From NCBI RefSeq assembly GCF_002127585.1, contig NZ_NEGZ01000004.1, forward strand, positions 76,732-140,731: DNA of 64,000 nt, read 5' to 3'. Shown one piece after another: positions 35,646-45,693 of this stretch. The notes beneath the pieces were generated by a model. That model did no database searches. It was not told where the DNA came from and saw only the letters and a program-made list of their open reading frames with translations. A program made the position numbers and the translations under genes. This stretch comes from Janthinobacterium sp. GW458P (lineage in GTDB: Bacteria > Pseudomonadota > Gammaproteobacteria > Burkholderiales > Burkholderiaceae_D). How positions within the stretch are numbered: the first letter of the stretch is position 1; each line of letters opens with the position of its first letter.

Positions 35646-36569
35646 ATGCTGAATGAACGAGAAATCGAGAGTTGTTACCTGGGGCAATTTATCCCCGTCC
35701 ATTACCACCACAATATGCTGATGGACCAGAACCGCATGCACGGCTTCAAGTCGGCGATCGATTACGCGGTGAAACCCGGCATGAAGGTGCTGGAGCTGGG
35801 CGGCGGCACGGGCGTGCTGTCGTGGTTTGCGGCCGCGCGCGCCGACAAGGTGTGGTGCGTGGAGTTCAATCCCGACATGGTGAAGGAGGCGCGCAAGATG
35901 CTGGCGCTCAACCCGAACGGTGAAAAAGTGGAAGTCGTTCACGCGGACGCCTTCGAATACCTGCCGCCCGAGCCTGTCGACGTGGTTATCTGCGAAATGA
36001 TTCACGTGGGCATGCTGCGTGAGAAGCAGGTGGAAGTGATCGAATCGTTCAAGCGCCGCTATCTGGCCCGCTTCGGCGGCCCGCTGCCCATCTTCCTGCC
36101 CGAGGCCGTCATCATGGCCGTGCAGCCGATGCAGCAGGAATACGATTTCGAGGGCTTTTATGCGCCCATCGTGCAATTCCAGGAAACCACGGCCATCCAT
36201 CCTGGCGTGCAGGAACTGGCGCCGCCGACCGTCTACAGCATCATCGACTTCAGCCAGCCGACGGACAGCGTGTTCGGCTTCGACGGCAAGTTCGTCGTCG
36301 AGCGCAGCGGCACCCTGAACGCCTTGCGTTTCGTCACCAAGAACATCCTGGCCGTCGTGCCCGAGCGTTCGACCACCATCGACTGGCTGAATCACTACAT
36401 GTGCCTGCCGCTGGCCGCGCCGCTGGCCGTGAAGGCGGGCGACGTGCTGCAAGTGAGCTTCCAGTACCGCGCCGGCGGCGCGATTCCTTCGCTGGAAGCG
36501 TCGATCCGCGCGCAGGTCATCTACGATGTCAACTTGCAGCCAGTGACGCAGAACCCTGTCTACGCCTGA
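35646..36569 (+). CDS. PRMT-like class I SAM-dependent methyltransferase
   Basis: A 307-residue enzyme. Motif I is VLELGGGTGVLSWFAA and the post-I acidic residue is in WCVEFNPDM. CEMIHVGMLREKQVEV carries two Glu spaced nine apart, exactly like the double-E loop of protein arginine methyltransferases, and DWLNHYMCLP lies where the THW loop is expected. A C-terminal beta-rich part follows. Bacterial PRMT-like enzymes are uncommon and some modify small metabolites, so substrate is open. The ATG is preceded by AGAGGACAGAC; a longer frame from 35517 is unlikely. Confidence 0.8.
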   Translation: MLNEREIESCYLGQFIPVHYHHNMLMDQNRMHGFKSAIDYAVKPGMKVLELGGGTGVLSWFAAARADKVWCVEFNPDMVKEARKMLALNPNGEKVEVVHADAFEYLPPEPVDVVICEMIHVGMLREKQVEVIESFKRRYLARFGGPLPIFLPEAVIMAVQPMQQEYDFEGFYAPIVQFQETTAIHPGVQELAPPTVYSIIDFSQPTDSVFGFDGKFVVERSGTLNALRFVTKNILAVVPERSTTIDWLNHYMCLPLAAPLAVKAGDVLQVSFQYRAGGAIPSLEASIRAQVIYDVNLQPVTQNPVYA

Positions 36570-36668
36570 GTATCATTGATTTAAAGATAACGTCGCAGCG
36601 ATTTCATCCTGCGGCGTTCGTCCATTCAGGGTATATTTCGTCTTTTACCACCGGACAGCTTTACTATC

Positions 36669-36917
36669 ATGGAACAGATCGATCAGCGTTACCTCGTGCA
36701 ACAGAATAAAATCAGCGACGGCGAGACCAGGCCGCCCGTGTTTGCCAAGGTAATGCGCAGCAAGGAAGGCGTGTTTGAAGGCGTATCCTTCATCAAGTCG
36801 AAGGACAAGGCCTCGATCCTGACCATCGAAGAAGCCAACCAGGCCATCAAATGGGCTGCCAGCAAGAAGCCGAACGCGCATGAATACATCACGAAAGTGA
36901 TTTGCGTCGGCCAGTAA
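36669..36917 (+). CDS. Small conserved-looking protein, function unknown
   Basis: 82 residues starting MEQIDQRYLVQQNKISDGETRPP. It is soluble and rich in Lys and Glu with no signal or membrane segment; the C-terminal half (ILTIEEANQAIKWAASKK) predicts as helix. Codon use is like the neighbours. It stands alone between the methyltransferase and the small membrane protein. No family recognised. Confidence 0.6.
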   Translation: MEQIDQRYLVQQNKISDGETRPPVFAKVMRSKEGVFEGVSFIKSKDKASILTIEEANQAIKWAASKKPNAHEYITKVICVGQ

Positions 36918-37081
36918 GCGCTTCGCCGGCTGCCGTCCATCCCCGCTTTTCCTCCGTCCATCCTCCCATTGTGCCGTTCATCGCATGGCCGTTGCCGGCC
37001 TTGCCGCGCTTGACTATAGTGCGGTCACGGTAGCGGGGCAAGCGCGGCTTGCTCCGCACATTTCATTCTAGGGGGAAGGCG

Positions 37082-37279
37082 ATGCTGGGATTCGTGCTGT
37101 GGCTGCTGCTTTTGCTGGTGTGCTGGCCCCTGGCCCTGCTGGCGCTCGTGCTGTATCCGCTGGCCTGGCTGCTGCTGTTGCCGTTCCGGCTGATCGGCAT
37201 CGGCGTGGACGGCGTCTTTGAATTGCTGCGCGCCATCGTCATGCTGCCGGCCCGCGTGCTGGGCGGCGGGCGGCACTGA
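37082..37279 (+). CDS. Small leucine-rich membrane protein
   Basis: 65 residues. Two adjacent hydrophobic helices (about 1-36, almost only Leu, Val, Ala and Trp, then VDGVFELLRAIVMLPARVL). The ATG follows a strong AGGGGGAAGG ribosome-binding site, which is the main reason to accept it. It ends before a shared terminator. Function unknown. Confidence 0.65.
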   Translation: MLGFVLWLLLLLVCWPLALLALVLYPLAWLLLLPFRLIGIGVDGVFELLRAIVMLPARVLGGGRH

Positions 37280-37294
37280 ACTGGATTTCCCATA

Positions 37295-37321
37295 AAAAAT
37301 GGCGCCCTCGGCGCCATTTTT
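37295..37321. terminator. Bidirectional terminator
   Basis: AAAAATGGCGCC and GGCGCCATTTTT form a 12-bp stem around CTC, between the converging small membrane protein and phospholipase genes. Confidence 0.9.
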
Positions 37322-37335
37322 GTTTGCCTTGCCGC

Positions 37336-38454
37336 TTACAGGTCGACCATGAAACCGGCGCCGATCGACTTTTGCGAATAGTTGTAGTCGATCAAGCTCT
37401 GGCCATAGCCGGAGAACAGTTGCAGATAGCCCTTCAGGTTGGCCTTCAGCGGGAAAGCCCAGCTGGCCTGCATGGAGCCATGCTTCTTGCTGAAATTGCG
37501 GCGCGCCGTGACGGCGTATTCATGGCCCTTGTTGCGGTAGCTCAAGCGCAGATCGCCATGTCCCATGTAATCGGTGATGTCGATATTGTCATTGTCCGTC
37601 GCGCTGTTGTCGAGACGGTGCCAGACGCGGGCCGTGACGGCCAGGTTATCTTTCTCCATGCCCAGCTCGGCATACACGCGGTTCCAGCTGCGCGACAGGG
37701 TCGACGTCTGGCCATTCGACTGGTGCACCAGGCCCAGGTTCAGGTAATTGAACTCCAGGCCCGCGAAATTCTTGTTGATCGGCAAGATCAGCATCAGTTC
37801 CGGCTGGTAATTGGTCTCGCGGAAGGGGCTCGATGCCTTGCGATTATATGCCTGCCAAAAACTTTGCTGCGTGTAGCCGAACCACATGTCGATGGGCGTG
37901 CCGGCGATGTCTTCCAGCAGCTTCATCTTGAAACTCAGCTGGAAGGTCAATTCCACATGCTGGCTCTTGATGCCGGCCGGCGTGAAATCCTGGAACGGTT
38001 CATCGTTCGAGGCGTCGCTGTAATTGGCCAGCAGCAGATACGTGTCGCGGTGGGGACGGAAGTTGAACAGGCCCCGCTTCGAGGCGTCGTTCAGCTCCCA
38101 CGATTGCTGGGTGCGCGAAATCGGCGCTTCCGGCGGCGCCGCGCCGGCCTGGGCGATGGCGGGAATGGCGGCGTTGACGGCGTCCGGCGTGGCCACGCCC
38201 GGCGGGCTGACAAACGTGAGGGGCGCGACCTCGGCCGCTGCCGCCAGGGTGACGGCTGCGGTGGCGGGGTCGCCGCCGGCGGCGATGGTGGCTTTTTCCG
38301 CCGCCTTGGCCAGGGTGTCGAAGCAGCCCAGACGGGCACTGGCGTCGCCGAGCACGGCGCAACGCTGCATTTGCTGTTCCAGTTCGCCGGCCATGGCCAG
38401 CGCTGGCGAGGCCAGCAGGGAGGAGAGGATTATTTTTCTTAGGTGGATAGTCAT
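37336..38454 (-). CDS. pldA: Outer-membrane phospholipase A1
   Basis: A 372-residue outer-membrane beta-barrel phospholipase. Signal peptide MTIHLRKIILSSLLASPALAMA precedes a roughly 100-residue Ala/Pro-rich region with a CAVLGDASARLGCFD motif, followed by the OMPLA barrel. The catalytic His-Ser and Asn lie in LVHQSNGQTSTLSRSWNRVY, and FGYTQQSFWQAYN is conserved. It is active as a calcium-dependent dimer on lipids misplaced in the outer leaflet. The final residue context (GAGFMVDL) fits a barrel C-terminus. Confidence 0.93.
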   Translation of the reverse strand: MTIHLRKIILSSLLASPALAMAGELEQQMQRCAVLGDASARLGCFDTLAKAAEKATIAAGGDPATAAVTLAAAAEVAPLTFVSPPGVATPDAVNAAIPAIAQAGAAPPEAPISRTQQSWELNDASKRGLFNFRPHRDTYLLLANYSDASNDEPFQDFTPAGIKSQHVELTFQLSFKMKLLEDIAGTPIDMWFGYTQQSFWQAYNRKASSPFRETNYQPELMLILPINKNFAGLEFNYLNLGLVHQSNGQTSTLSRSWNRVYAELGMEKDNLAVTARVWHRLDNSATDNDNIDITDYMGHGDLRLSYRNKGHEYAVTARRNFSKKHGSMQASWAFPLKANLKGYLQLFSGYGQSLIDYNYSQKSIGAGFMVDL

Positions 38455-38742
38455 AGGCTGAGTAGGGCATGTCATTCGGTGCGCACCTGGGCTGGCATGC
38501 CGGCGGCGTCGCCTTGCACGATAATTCACCGTGCGTCTTGATTTTTATTAATCTTTGTTGAATTAAAGTTCAAAAAATTCAAGCTCGGGAAGTATAGCCG
38601 AATCCGCAATTAGCCTCCGTGCGCCTGGCGTGCGCGCGCGTTTCCCTGTTGTACGCATGGTAAAAACCGTTCACCCATGCCGTCCAAATCGATGTCTGCT
38701 ACACTGGAAAACCGGGTACCGGGGCTAGCCATGGAGATTGTG

Positions 38743-40851
38743 ATGACCCGCAAAACACCTATCGAGCGCTACCGCAACATCGGCATCAGCGCCCATATCG
38801 ACGCCGGCAAGACCACCACCACCGAGCGCATCCTTTTCTACACGGGGGTCAACCACAAGATCGGCGAAGTGCACAACGGCGCCGCCACCATGGACTGGAT
38901 GGAGCAGGAGCAGGAACGGGGCATCACCATCACCTCGGCCGCCACCACGGCGTTCTGGAAAGGCATGGCCGGCAACTTCCCCGAACACCGCATCAACATC
39001 ATCGACACGCCCGGCCACGTGGACTTCACGATCGAGGTGGAGCGCTCGATGCGCGTGCTCGACGGCGCCGTGATGGTCTACGACGCCGTCGGCGGCGTGC
39101 AGCCGCAATCGGAAACCGTCTGGCGCCAGGCCAACAAATACCATGTGCCGCGCATCGCCTTCATCAACAAGATGGACCGGGTGGGCGCCGATTTCCTGCG
39201 CGTGCGCAAGCAGATTGCCGAGCGCCTGAAGGGCGTGGCCGTGCCCATCCAGCTGCCCATCGGTGCCGAAGAGCACTTCACGGGCGTCATCGACCTGCTG
39301 AAAATGCGCGCCATCACCTGGGACGACGCCAGCCAGGGCGTGCAGTTCAGCTATGGCGAGATTCCCGCCGCCTTGCTGGCGCAGGCGCAGGAATGGCATG
39401 AGCACCTGGTCGAGCACGCGGCCGAGGCCACGACGGAGATGACGGAGCGCTACCTGAACGGCGACACCTTCACGGAAGCGGAACTGAAACAGGCCTTGCG
39501 CGCGCGCACCATCCGCAATGAGATCGTGCCCATGCTGTGCGGCAGCGCCTTTAAAAACAAGGGCGTGCAGGCGATGCTGGACGCCGTCATCGAATACCTG
39601 CCGTCGCCCATGGAAGTGCCGCCCATCATGGGCCACGACGAGCACGACAACGAGGTGGAGCGCCATCCGGCCGACGACGAGCACTTTTCGGCCCTGGCCT
39701 TCAAGATCATGACGGACCCCTTCGTGGGGCAGCTGACGTTCTTCCGCGTGTATTCGGGCGTGGTCAATTCGGGCGACATGGTCTACAACCCCACCAAGAG
39801 CGCGCGCGAGCGCCTGGGGCGCATCCTGCAGATGCATGCGAACGAGCGCAAGGAAATCAAGGAAGTGTATGCGGGCGACATCGCCGCCGCCGTGGGCCTG
39901 AAAGCCGTCACCACGGGAGATACCCTGTGCGCCATCGACCACATCATCGTGCTGGAAAAGATGATCTTCCCGGAACCCGTGATTTCCCAGGCCGTGGAAC
40001 CGAAAACCAAGCCGGACCAGGAAAAGATGGGCATCGCCCTGAACCGCCTGGCGCAGGAAGACCCGTCGTTCAGGGTGCATACGGACGAGGAATCGGGCCA
40101 GACCATCATGTCGGGCATGGGAGAACTGCACCTGGAAATTTTAGTCGACCGCATGCGGCGCGAATTCGGCGTGGAAGCCAATGTCGGCAAGCCCCAGGTG
40201 GCCTACCGCGAAACCATCACGCGCGCGGTGGAAGATATCGAGGGCAAGTTCGTCAAGCAGTCTGGCGGACGGGGCCAGTACGGCCACGTGGTGCTGAAAC
40301 TCGAACCGCTGGAGCCGGGCACGGGCTACCAGTTCGTCGACGCGATCAAGGGTGGCGTCGTGCCGCGCGAATTCATTCCCGCCGTCGACAAGGGCATCAT
40401 CGAAACCCTCAAATCGGGCGTGCTGGCCGGCTACCCGGTCGTCGACGTCAAGGCGACCTTGACGTTCGGCTCCTACCACGACGTCGATTCGAATGAAAAC
40501 GCCTTCCGCATGGCCGGCTCCATCGCCTTCAAGGACGGCATGCGCAAGGCCCATCCCGTGCTGCTGGAACCGATGATGCAGGTGGAGGCGGAAACGCCGG
40601 AAGAATTCATGGGCAACGTCATGGGCGACCTGACGGCCCGGCGCGGCATGGTGCAGGGCGTCGACGACATCCCCGGCGGCGCGGGGCGCATCGTCAAGGC
40701 CCTGGTGCCGCTGGCCGAAATGTTCGGCTATTCCACCACCTTGCGTTCGCTGACCCAGGGCCGCGCCACCTACACGATGGAGTTCAAGCACTATGCGGCC
40801 GTGCCCAAGCATATATTGGACCAGGTGGCGGCGGCGGGGAAGGCGAAGTAA
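38743..40851 (+). CDS. fusA: Elongation factor G (second copy type)
   Basis: A 702-residue translational GTPase. G1 is [14 protein letters not shown]2 switch [12 protein letters not shown]3 DTPGHVDF and G4 NKMD; domains II-V follow. It is not within a str operon (rpsL-rpsG-fusA-tuf), so it is probably the extra EF-G2 common in this lineage rather than the main gene. I take [14 protein letters not shown] as the start, with GGAG 8 bp before. The upstream 38455-38742 spacer is AT-richer and holds its promoter. Confidence 0.93.
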   Translation: MTRKTPIERYRNIGISAHIDAGKTTTTERILFYTGVNHKIGEVHNGAATMDWMEQEQERGITITSAATTAFWKGMAGNFPEHRINIIDTPGHVDFTIEVERSMRVLDGAVMVYDAVGGVQPQSETVWRQANKYHVPRIAFINKMDRVGADFLRVRKQIAERLKGVAVPIQLPIGAEEHFTGVIDLLKMRAITWDDASQGVQFSYGEIPAALLAQAQEWHEHLVEHAAEATTEMTERYLNGDTFTEAELKQALRARTIRNEIVPMLCGSAFKNKGVQAMLDAVIEYLPSPMEVPPIMGHDEHDNEVERHPADDEHFSALAFKIMTDPFVGQLTFFRVYSGVVNSGDMVYNPTKSARERLGRILQMHANERKEIKEVYAGDIAAAVGLKAVTTGDTLCAIDHIIVLEKMIFPEPVISQAVEPKTKPDQEKMGIALNRLAQEDPSFRVHTDEESGQTIMSGMGELHLEILVDRMRREFGVEANVGKPQVAYRETITRAVEDIEGKFVKQSGGRGQYGHVVLKLEPLEPGTGYQFVDAIKGGVVPREFIPAVDKGIIETLKSGVLAGYPVVDVKATLTFGSYHDVDSNENAFRMAGSIAFKDGMRKAHPVLLEPMMQVEAETPEEFMGNVMGDLTARRGMVQGVDDIPGGAGRIVKALVPLAEMFGYSTTLRSLTQGRATYTMEFKHYAAVPKHILDQVAAAGKAK

Positions 40852-40878
40852 AGGTAATCAAACCCGAATGGCAAATGC

Positions 40879-40907
40879 GGGGGGCGTACCCTGCAGGGTA
40901 CGGCCCC
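40879..40907. repeat. GGGGTC-type palindrome, copy 3
   Basis: A perfect 18-bp core (CGTACCCTG / CAGGGTACG, 40885-40902) flanked by G-rich and C-rich ends, between the convergent EF-G2 and efflux-adaptor genes. It shares the GGGG(T/G)C-N-N-ACCC plan of copies 1 and 2 with different paired bases. Confidence 0.7.
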
Positions 40908-40924
40908 AGTCGTCGCAGTTGGGT

Positions 40925-42094
40925 TTAGTGTGCGAGGTTTTGCGCAATAATCGCATCGGCCATCTTCTCCGCCTCATCCACGGGCTGGCGCAGCGCGCTG
41001 GTCGTGTAGACGGCGGACGCCGCCATCGGCTGGTCCAGGGTCGCCCCTTCGCCATGGCTGGTATCGACCGTCACCGTGGTCGACAGGCCGATGCGCAGCG
41101 GGTGGGCGGCCAGTTCCTTCGGGTCCAGCGTGATGCGCACGGGCACGCGCTGCACCACCTTGATCCAGTTGCCCGTGGCGTTTTGCGCCGGCAGCAGGGA
41201 AAACGCGCTGCCCGTGCCGGCCGACATGCCCAGCACCTTGCCGTGGTAGACCACCTTGCTGCCATACAAGTCCGTTTCGATCGTTGCCGCCTGGCCGACA
41301 CGGATATTGCGCAATTCGGACTCCTTGAAGTTCGCATCGACCCATAATTGGTCGAGCGGCACGATGGACATCAGCGGCGTGCCCGGCGTCACGTGCGACC
41401 CCAGCTGCACGCTGCGCTTGGCCACATAGCCCGAGACGGGCGCGACGACGGCGTTGCGGCGCACGGCCAGCCAGGCCTGCAGCACGTCGCCCCTGGCCGA
41501 CAGCACGGCCGGATGGCTGGCCAGGCTCACGCCCGCCACGCCCGATTTGGCCGATTCGGCCTGGCGCTGGGCCACGGCCAGGGCCGCCTTGGCGTCGTCG
41601 ACGGCCTGTTTCGCATGAACAAGATCTTCGCCCGAGATCGTGTGGTCCAGCGCCAGCGGCGCGCGGCGGGCCAGGTTGCCCTGCGCCGTGGCCAGCGCCA
41701 GGCGGCGCTGCTCGATGACGGCGTCGTACTGCGCCACGCTGGCATAGCGTTCGCGCTCCTGGCGCACGACGTTGCCCAGGCGTGCCTGCGCCTGGCTCAG
41801 GGCCAGGTCCGCATCGATGGCGTTCAGGGTGATCAGCGGTGCGCCCGCCTTGACCATCTGCGTCTCGTCGGCGCGGATGGCGTTGACATTGCCCGTCACT
41901 TGGGCGGACAGGGTGACCAGGTTGCCGCCCACGTAGGCGTTGTCCGTCACTTCCTCCCTGGACAGCACCAGTTGATAGTAGGCCGTCCAGGCGGCGCCGG
42001 CCACGAGAAAGGCGGCCGTGATGGCGATCAGGACGGCCTTGCGCCTGCCCGGCTGTTCGTTTTGGGTGGTCGTTGCTGTGGTATCGCTGCTCAT
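40925..42094 (-). CDS. emrA: HlyD/EmrA-family membrane-fusion protein
   Basis: A 389-residue adaptor of a tripartite efflux pump. One N-terminal membrane segment (about 20-42) is followed by the biotinyl-lipoyl half (VTDNAYVGGNLVTLSAQVTG), a coiled-coil hairpin and the second lipoyl half (VVAPVSGYVAKRSVQLGSHV). It is the last gene of the marR-MFS-OMF-adaptor operon, 21 bp after the outer-membrane component. Confidence 0.92.
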   Translation of the reverse strand: MSSDTTATTTQNEQPGRRKAVLIAITAAFLVAGAAWTAYYQLVLSREEVTDNAYVGGNLVTLSAQVTGNVNAIRADETQMVKAGAPLITLNAIDADLALSQAQARLGNVVRQERERYASVAQYDAVIEQRRLALATAQGNLARRAPLALDHTISGEDLVHAKQAVDDAKAALAVAQRQAESAKSGVAGVSLASHPAVLSARGDVLQAWLAVRRNAVVAPVSGYVAKRSVQLGSHVTPGTPLMSIVPLDQLWVDANFKESELRNIRVGQAATIETDLYGSKVVYHGKVLGMSAGTGSAFSLLPAQNATGNWIKVVQRVPVRITLDPKELAAHPLRIGLSTTVTVDTSHGEGATLDQPMAASAVYTTSALRQPVDEAEKMADAIIAQNLAH

Positions 42095-42115
42095 GATGTG
42101 TTCCGTAATCGTTTG

Positions 42116-43561
42116 TTATTGTTTCGTCGTCGTGGCGGCAAAGTCGCTGCTGCCCCGGTAGCCGCCACCCAGTGCCACGGTCAGGTTGATTTCCGCGTCC
42201 TGGCGCTGGTTTTGCAGCTGCATGCCCAGGTCCACCTGGCCGCGCACGGTCATTTCCGCATTGATCTGCGTGGCGCGGTCGGCCAGACCTTGTTTCAGGC
42301 GGGCATTGGCGTTGCGCAGCTGCGCTTCGCTGGCGCGCAGGTTTTCCTGCTGCAGCCGCAGCTGGTTTTCCACGCCCTGCACCCTGGCGCCCGCCTGGGC
42401 CACGTCGCGCACGACGTTGTAGACGTTCTGGTTGTAGTCGGCGATCAGCTCGTTGCGTTCGCTGCGCGCGCCGGCAAGCTGCGCCTGCAGGCGGCCGCTG
42501 TCGAACAGGGGCAGCGAGAGCGCCGGGCCGATGAACAGGGTGCGGCTGCCGGACTCAAGCAGCTTGCCCAGCGTGATCGCATCGAGGCCGAACGAAGCGC
42601 CCAGGTCGATATCGGGGTAGAACGCCGCCTGCGCCGCCTCGATCTTGCTCATGGCTGCCTGCACTCGCCAGCGGGCCGCCTGCAAGTCGGGCCGGCGCGC
42701 CAGCAATTCCATGCCCAGCTTGCCGGGCAGCGCATGCGGCAGCGCCTGGCCAACCTTTGGCTGCAGGCTGGCCAGCGCCGAACTGTCGCCGCCGACGAGG
42801 GCGCGCAAGGCTTCGCGTTCCGTGACGACCTGCGTCTCCAGCAGGGCGATCTGCTGCTGCAGCAGGCTCAGGCGTGTTTGCGCGGACAGATGGTCGTCGC
42901 TGACGCCCAGGCCGTTGGCGATGCGCTTTTCCTTGTCCCGCACCAGTTGCTGCTGCAGTTGCACCAGCGCATGCAGGTTGTCCATGCGCGCCCAGCCGTT
43001 TTGCATGCTGAAGTAGCGGCGGGCGATCTCGGCCGCCAGCATCTGTTCCGCCATCGCGTATTCGGCGCGCCGCGCATTGACTTCACCGAGGCTGGCGGCG
43101 ATCTGCGCCTTGTGCCTGCCCCACCAGTCCAGGTCGTAATGGGCTTGCACGCCCACCGTGATTTCATTGTAATAATTGCCGCCGATGGGGGCGGGCATCA
43201 GGCCGTTGCCCGAATAGCGCTGGCGGCTGGTATTCGCGCTGGCATCTACCCTGGGGCCGCGCTGCGCGTGCTGGGCGTCAAACGCGGACAGGGCCGAGCC
43301 GATGCGGGCGTTCGCCACCGCCAGGTTCGGGCTGGCGGACAGCGCCTGTTCGATCAATTGATTGAGCTGATCGTCGTGGAACTGGCGCCACCACCGGGCG
43401 GCGGGCCAGCCTTCGCTGGCCAGGCGGATGTCGGCCGCCAATTGCACGGTGGCCAGGTCTTGCTGCGGCAACTGTTGCGTGTCGGGCGCCATGCTGGCGC
43501 AGCCGGCCAGGGACAGACTTAGCGCCAGGACGCTGAGGGAGAGTTTCATCGGTGTGTGCAT
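42116..43561 (-). CDS. Outer-membrane efflux lipoprotein (NodT/OprM family)
   Basis: A 481-residue TolC-like channel. Lipoprotein signal MKLSLSVLALSLSLAGCASM gives a lipidated Cys, and two outer-membrane efflux repeats follow (SLGEVNARRAEYAMAEQML; AQLAGARSERNELIADYNQNV). The ATG at 43561 or the one at 43549 are both possible; the former lies 5 bp after the transporter stop, so translation is coupled. It completes the pump with the EmrB-type transporter and EmrA-type adaptor. Confidence 0.92.
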   Translation of the reverse strand: MHTPMKLSLSVLALSLSLAGCASMAPDTQQLPQQDLATVQLAADIRLASEGWPAARWWRQFHDDQLNQLIEQALSASPNLAVANARIGSALSAFDAQHAQRGPRVDASANTSRQRYSGNGLMPAPIGGNYYNEITVGVQAHYDLDWWGRHKAQIAASLGEVNARRAEYAMAEQMLAAEIARRYFSMQNGWARMDNLHALVQLQQQLVRDKEKRIANGLGVSDDHLSAQTRLSLLQQQIALLETQVVTEREALRALVGGDSSALASLQPKVGQALPHALPGKLGMELLARRPDLQAARWRVQAAMSKIEAAQAAFYPDIDLGASFGLDAITLGKLLESGSRTLFIGPALSLPLFDSGRLQAQLAGARSERNELIADYNQNVYNVVRDVAQAGARVQGVENQLRLQQENLRASEAQLRNANARLKQGLADRATQINAEMTVRGQVDLGMQLQNQRQDAEINLTVALGGGYRGSSDFAATTTKQ

Positions 43562-43566
43562 GAGGG

Positions 43567-45132
43567 TTATTCCATGGCCGCGTGGTCGACGACGACGGGC
43601 GCATTCTTCTTTGGTGGTTTGATCAGGAGCAAAAGCGGCAGCACGAGGATGGTCAGCCACATCATCAGCCAGAAGTCGTCGAGGTAGGCGATCATCGACG
43701 CCTGGCGCGTGATTTCGCCATTCAGGGCCGCCACGCCCGTGCTCGTGCCCAGGTTGAACACCTGGGCGATGGCGGGGTCATGCAGGGCCGGGTTGGCAAT
43801 ATTGATGTGTTCAGTCAGGGAGGCATGGGCGATCTGCGTATTGCGCACCAACAAGGTTTGCACGAGGGCGATGCCGATGCTGCTGCCGATATTGCGCACC
43901 AGGCTGTAGATGGCCGTGCCTTCGGCCCGCATCTGCGGCGACAGGGTGGCGAACGTGGCCGCGCTCAGCGGCACGAAGACGAGGCCCAGGCCGATGCCCT
44001 GGATGATGCCGTTCCACACGACCGTCTTCGGCACCAGGTCCAAGGTGAAATTGGCCATCTGCCACAGCGAGAACGCGGTAATCGAAAAGCCCGTGGCCAG
44101 CAGGATGCGCGTATCGATCTTGCCCGTGAGCTTGCCGACGATCAGCATGGCCAGCATCGTGCCCAGGCCGCTGGGCGCAGTCACCAGGCCGGCAATGGCC
44201 GCCGGGTAATGCATCAAGCCTTGCAGCATGGACGGCGTCAGCGCGCGGGTGGCGAACAGCACCATGCCGACGATGAAGATGAACAGCAAGCCGCTCACAT
44301 AGTTCGAGTTTTTCAGCAGGCGGTAGTCGAGGAAGGACTTGCCGGCCGGGCGCAGGGCCGTGTGGGCGATGAAGTAACACAGGCTCATGGCCAGCACGAT
44401 GGCTTCGATCCATGTTTCCGTGGAAGAAAACCAGTCGTTCTGCTCGCCCCGGTCCAGCAGCATCTGCAGCGCGCCGATGGACAGGCTCAGCGTCGCAAAG
44501 CCGAACAGGTCGAAGTGCATGCGGCGGTTGGGCAGGTCCTTGCGGATGTAGCGCCAGATGCCATAGAAGGCCATGGCGCCGATGGGGATGTTGATGAAGA
44601 AGACCCAGCGCCAGCTGTAGCTGTCCGTCAGCCAGCCGCCCAAGGTCGGTCCCAGGATGGGGCCTATCATCACGCCCATGCCCCAGATGGCCATGGCCGA
44701 GCCGTGCTTTTCGCGCGGATTGATATCGAGCAAGACGGCCTGCGACAGCGGCACCAGGGCCGCGCCGAACACGCCTTGCAGCAAACGGGCGGCGACGATC
44801 TCGGACAGCGTGCCGGACAGGCCGCACAGCACGGAGGCGAGCGTGAAGCCGGCCACGGAAACAAGAAAGGTGTTTTTCTGGCCGAAACGGTCGCACAGCC
44901 AGCCCGTCAGGGGCGTGGCGATGGCGGCGGCGACGATGAACGAGGTCAGGACCCAGGTGATCTGGTCCTGCGAGGCGGACAGGCTGCCCTGCATGTGGGG
45001 CAGGGCGACGTTGGCGATGGTGCCGTCGAGCGCCTGGATGATGGTGGCGAGCATGATCGAAATGGTGATCATGCGCCGGTTCAGGCTGGGGTCTTGCGAA
45101 GCAGGCAAGGATGCGGCCGTCATGGTAGTCAC
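43567..45132 (-). CDS. emrB: DHA2-family (EmrB/QacA) multidrug transporter
   Basis: A 521-residue 14-helix proton-driven exporter. Signature segments are ALDGTIANVALPHMQGSL (motif D1), WLCDRFGQKNTF (motif A) and GPTLGGWLTDSYSWRWVFFI (motif C). The likely start is a GTG at 45132 overlapping the marR stop as GTGA (an ATG at 45123 is an alternative). Substrates probably include phenolic or hydrophobic toxic compounds, by analogy with EmrB. Confidence 0.93.
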   Translation of the reverse strand: MTTMTAASLPASQDPSLNRRMITISIMLATIIQALDGTIANVALPHMQGSLSASQDQITWVLTSFIVAAAIATPLTGWLCDRFGQKNTFLVSVAGFTLASVLCGLSGTLSEIVAARLLQGVFGAALVPLSQAVLLDINPREKHGSAMAIWGMGVMIGPILGPTLGGWLTDSYSWRWVFFINIPIGAMAFYGIWRYIRKDLPNRRMHFDLFGFATLSLSIGALQMLLDRGEQNDWFSSTETWIEAIVLAMSLCYFIAHTALRPAGKSFLDYRLLKNSNYVSGLLFIFIVGMVLFATRALTPSMLQGLMHYPAAIAGLVTAPSGLGTMLAMLIVGKLTGKIDTRILLATGFSITAFSLWQMANFTLDLVPKTVVWNGIIQGIGLGLVFVPLSAATFATLSPQMRAEGTAIYSLVRNIGSSIGIALVQTLLVRNTQIAHASLTEHINIANPALHDPAIAQVFNLGTSTGVAALNGEITRQASMIAYLDDFWLMMWLTILVLPLLLLIKPPKKNAPVVVDHAAME

Positions 45133-45563
45133 GCAAACTTCTCCGTCGCCGCCTGCAGCGCTTCCAGCAGTTCGGTGGCGGCGCGCAGTTGATCGGGATC
45201 AATGCCCTGCAGCAGTTCCTTGCGGAAACCATCCGCTTCCTTGCGCACGGTCTCATACACCTGCAGCCCCGCTTGCGTCAGTATCACCAGTTTGACGCGG
45301 CGGTCCGTTTCCGACGGCTGGCGCTGCACGAAGCCCGATTTCGCGAGCCGGTCCAGCATCGACACCATGGTGGGGTTTTCCACGCCCAGCTGGTGCGCCA
45401 GTTCGCTTTGCGAGGGCGGCTGCGGCGACTTGGCGATCATGGCGATGCACATCCAGCTTGCCTGCCCCAGGTCCAGGTCCTTCAGGCGCCGGTCGATCGC
45501 ATGGCGCCAGCCGCGCGCCGTCTTGTGGAGCGCGGCGGAAAAGCGCTCTTCGATAGAAATCAT
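45129..45563 (-). CDS. MarR-family repressor of the efflux operon
   Basis: A 144-residue winged-helix repressor: SELAHQLGVENPTMVSMLDRL (recognition helix) and FVQRQPSETDRRVKLVILTQAG (wing). It is the promoter-proximal gene and is translationally coupled to the transporter. Ligand release by phenolic substrates is typical of such EmrR/MprA-like repressors and is inferred here. Confidence 0.93.
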   Translation of the reverse strand: MISIEERFSAALHKTARGWRHAIDRRLKDLDLGQASWMCIAMIAKSPQPPSQSELAHQLGVENPTMVSMLDRLAKSGFVQRQPSETDRRVKLVILTQAGLQVYETVRKEADGFRKELLQGIDPDQLRAATELLEALQAATEKFA

Positions 45564-45581
45564 AAGGTGAGTCGTCTAATG

Positions 45582-45595
45582 GTTAGGTGTCTAAC
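45582..45595. promoter_or_regulatory. Candidate MarR operator
   Basis: GTTAG-GTGT-CTAAC is an inverted repeat 19 bp upstream of the marR-type start, embedded in GTCTAATGGTTAGGTGTCTA with repeated TCTAA units. Position and AT-rich half-sites fit an autoregulatory MarR box. Confidence 0.55.
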
Positions 45596-45693
45596 TAATA
45601 TTTTAGCATGCTGGTTTGGCAGGCGTACAGGCCTTTCCGTTTGCCGGCGCCGCTGGTACATTAACAGTCAGCCCACTACCATCAGGAGACAGC

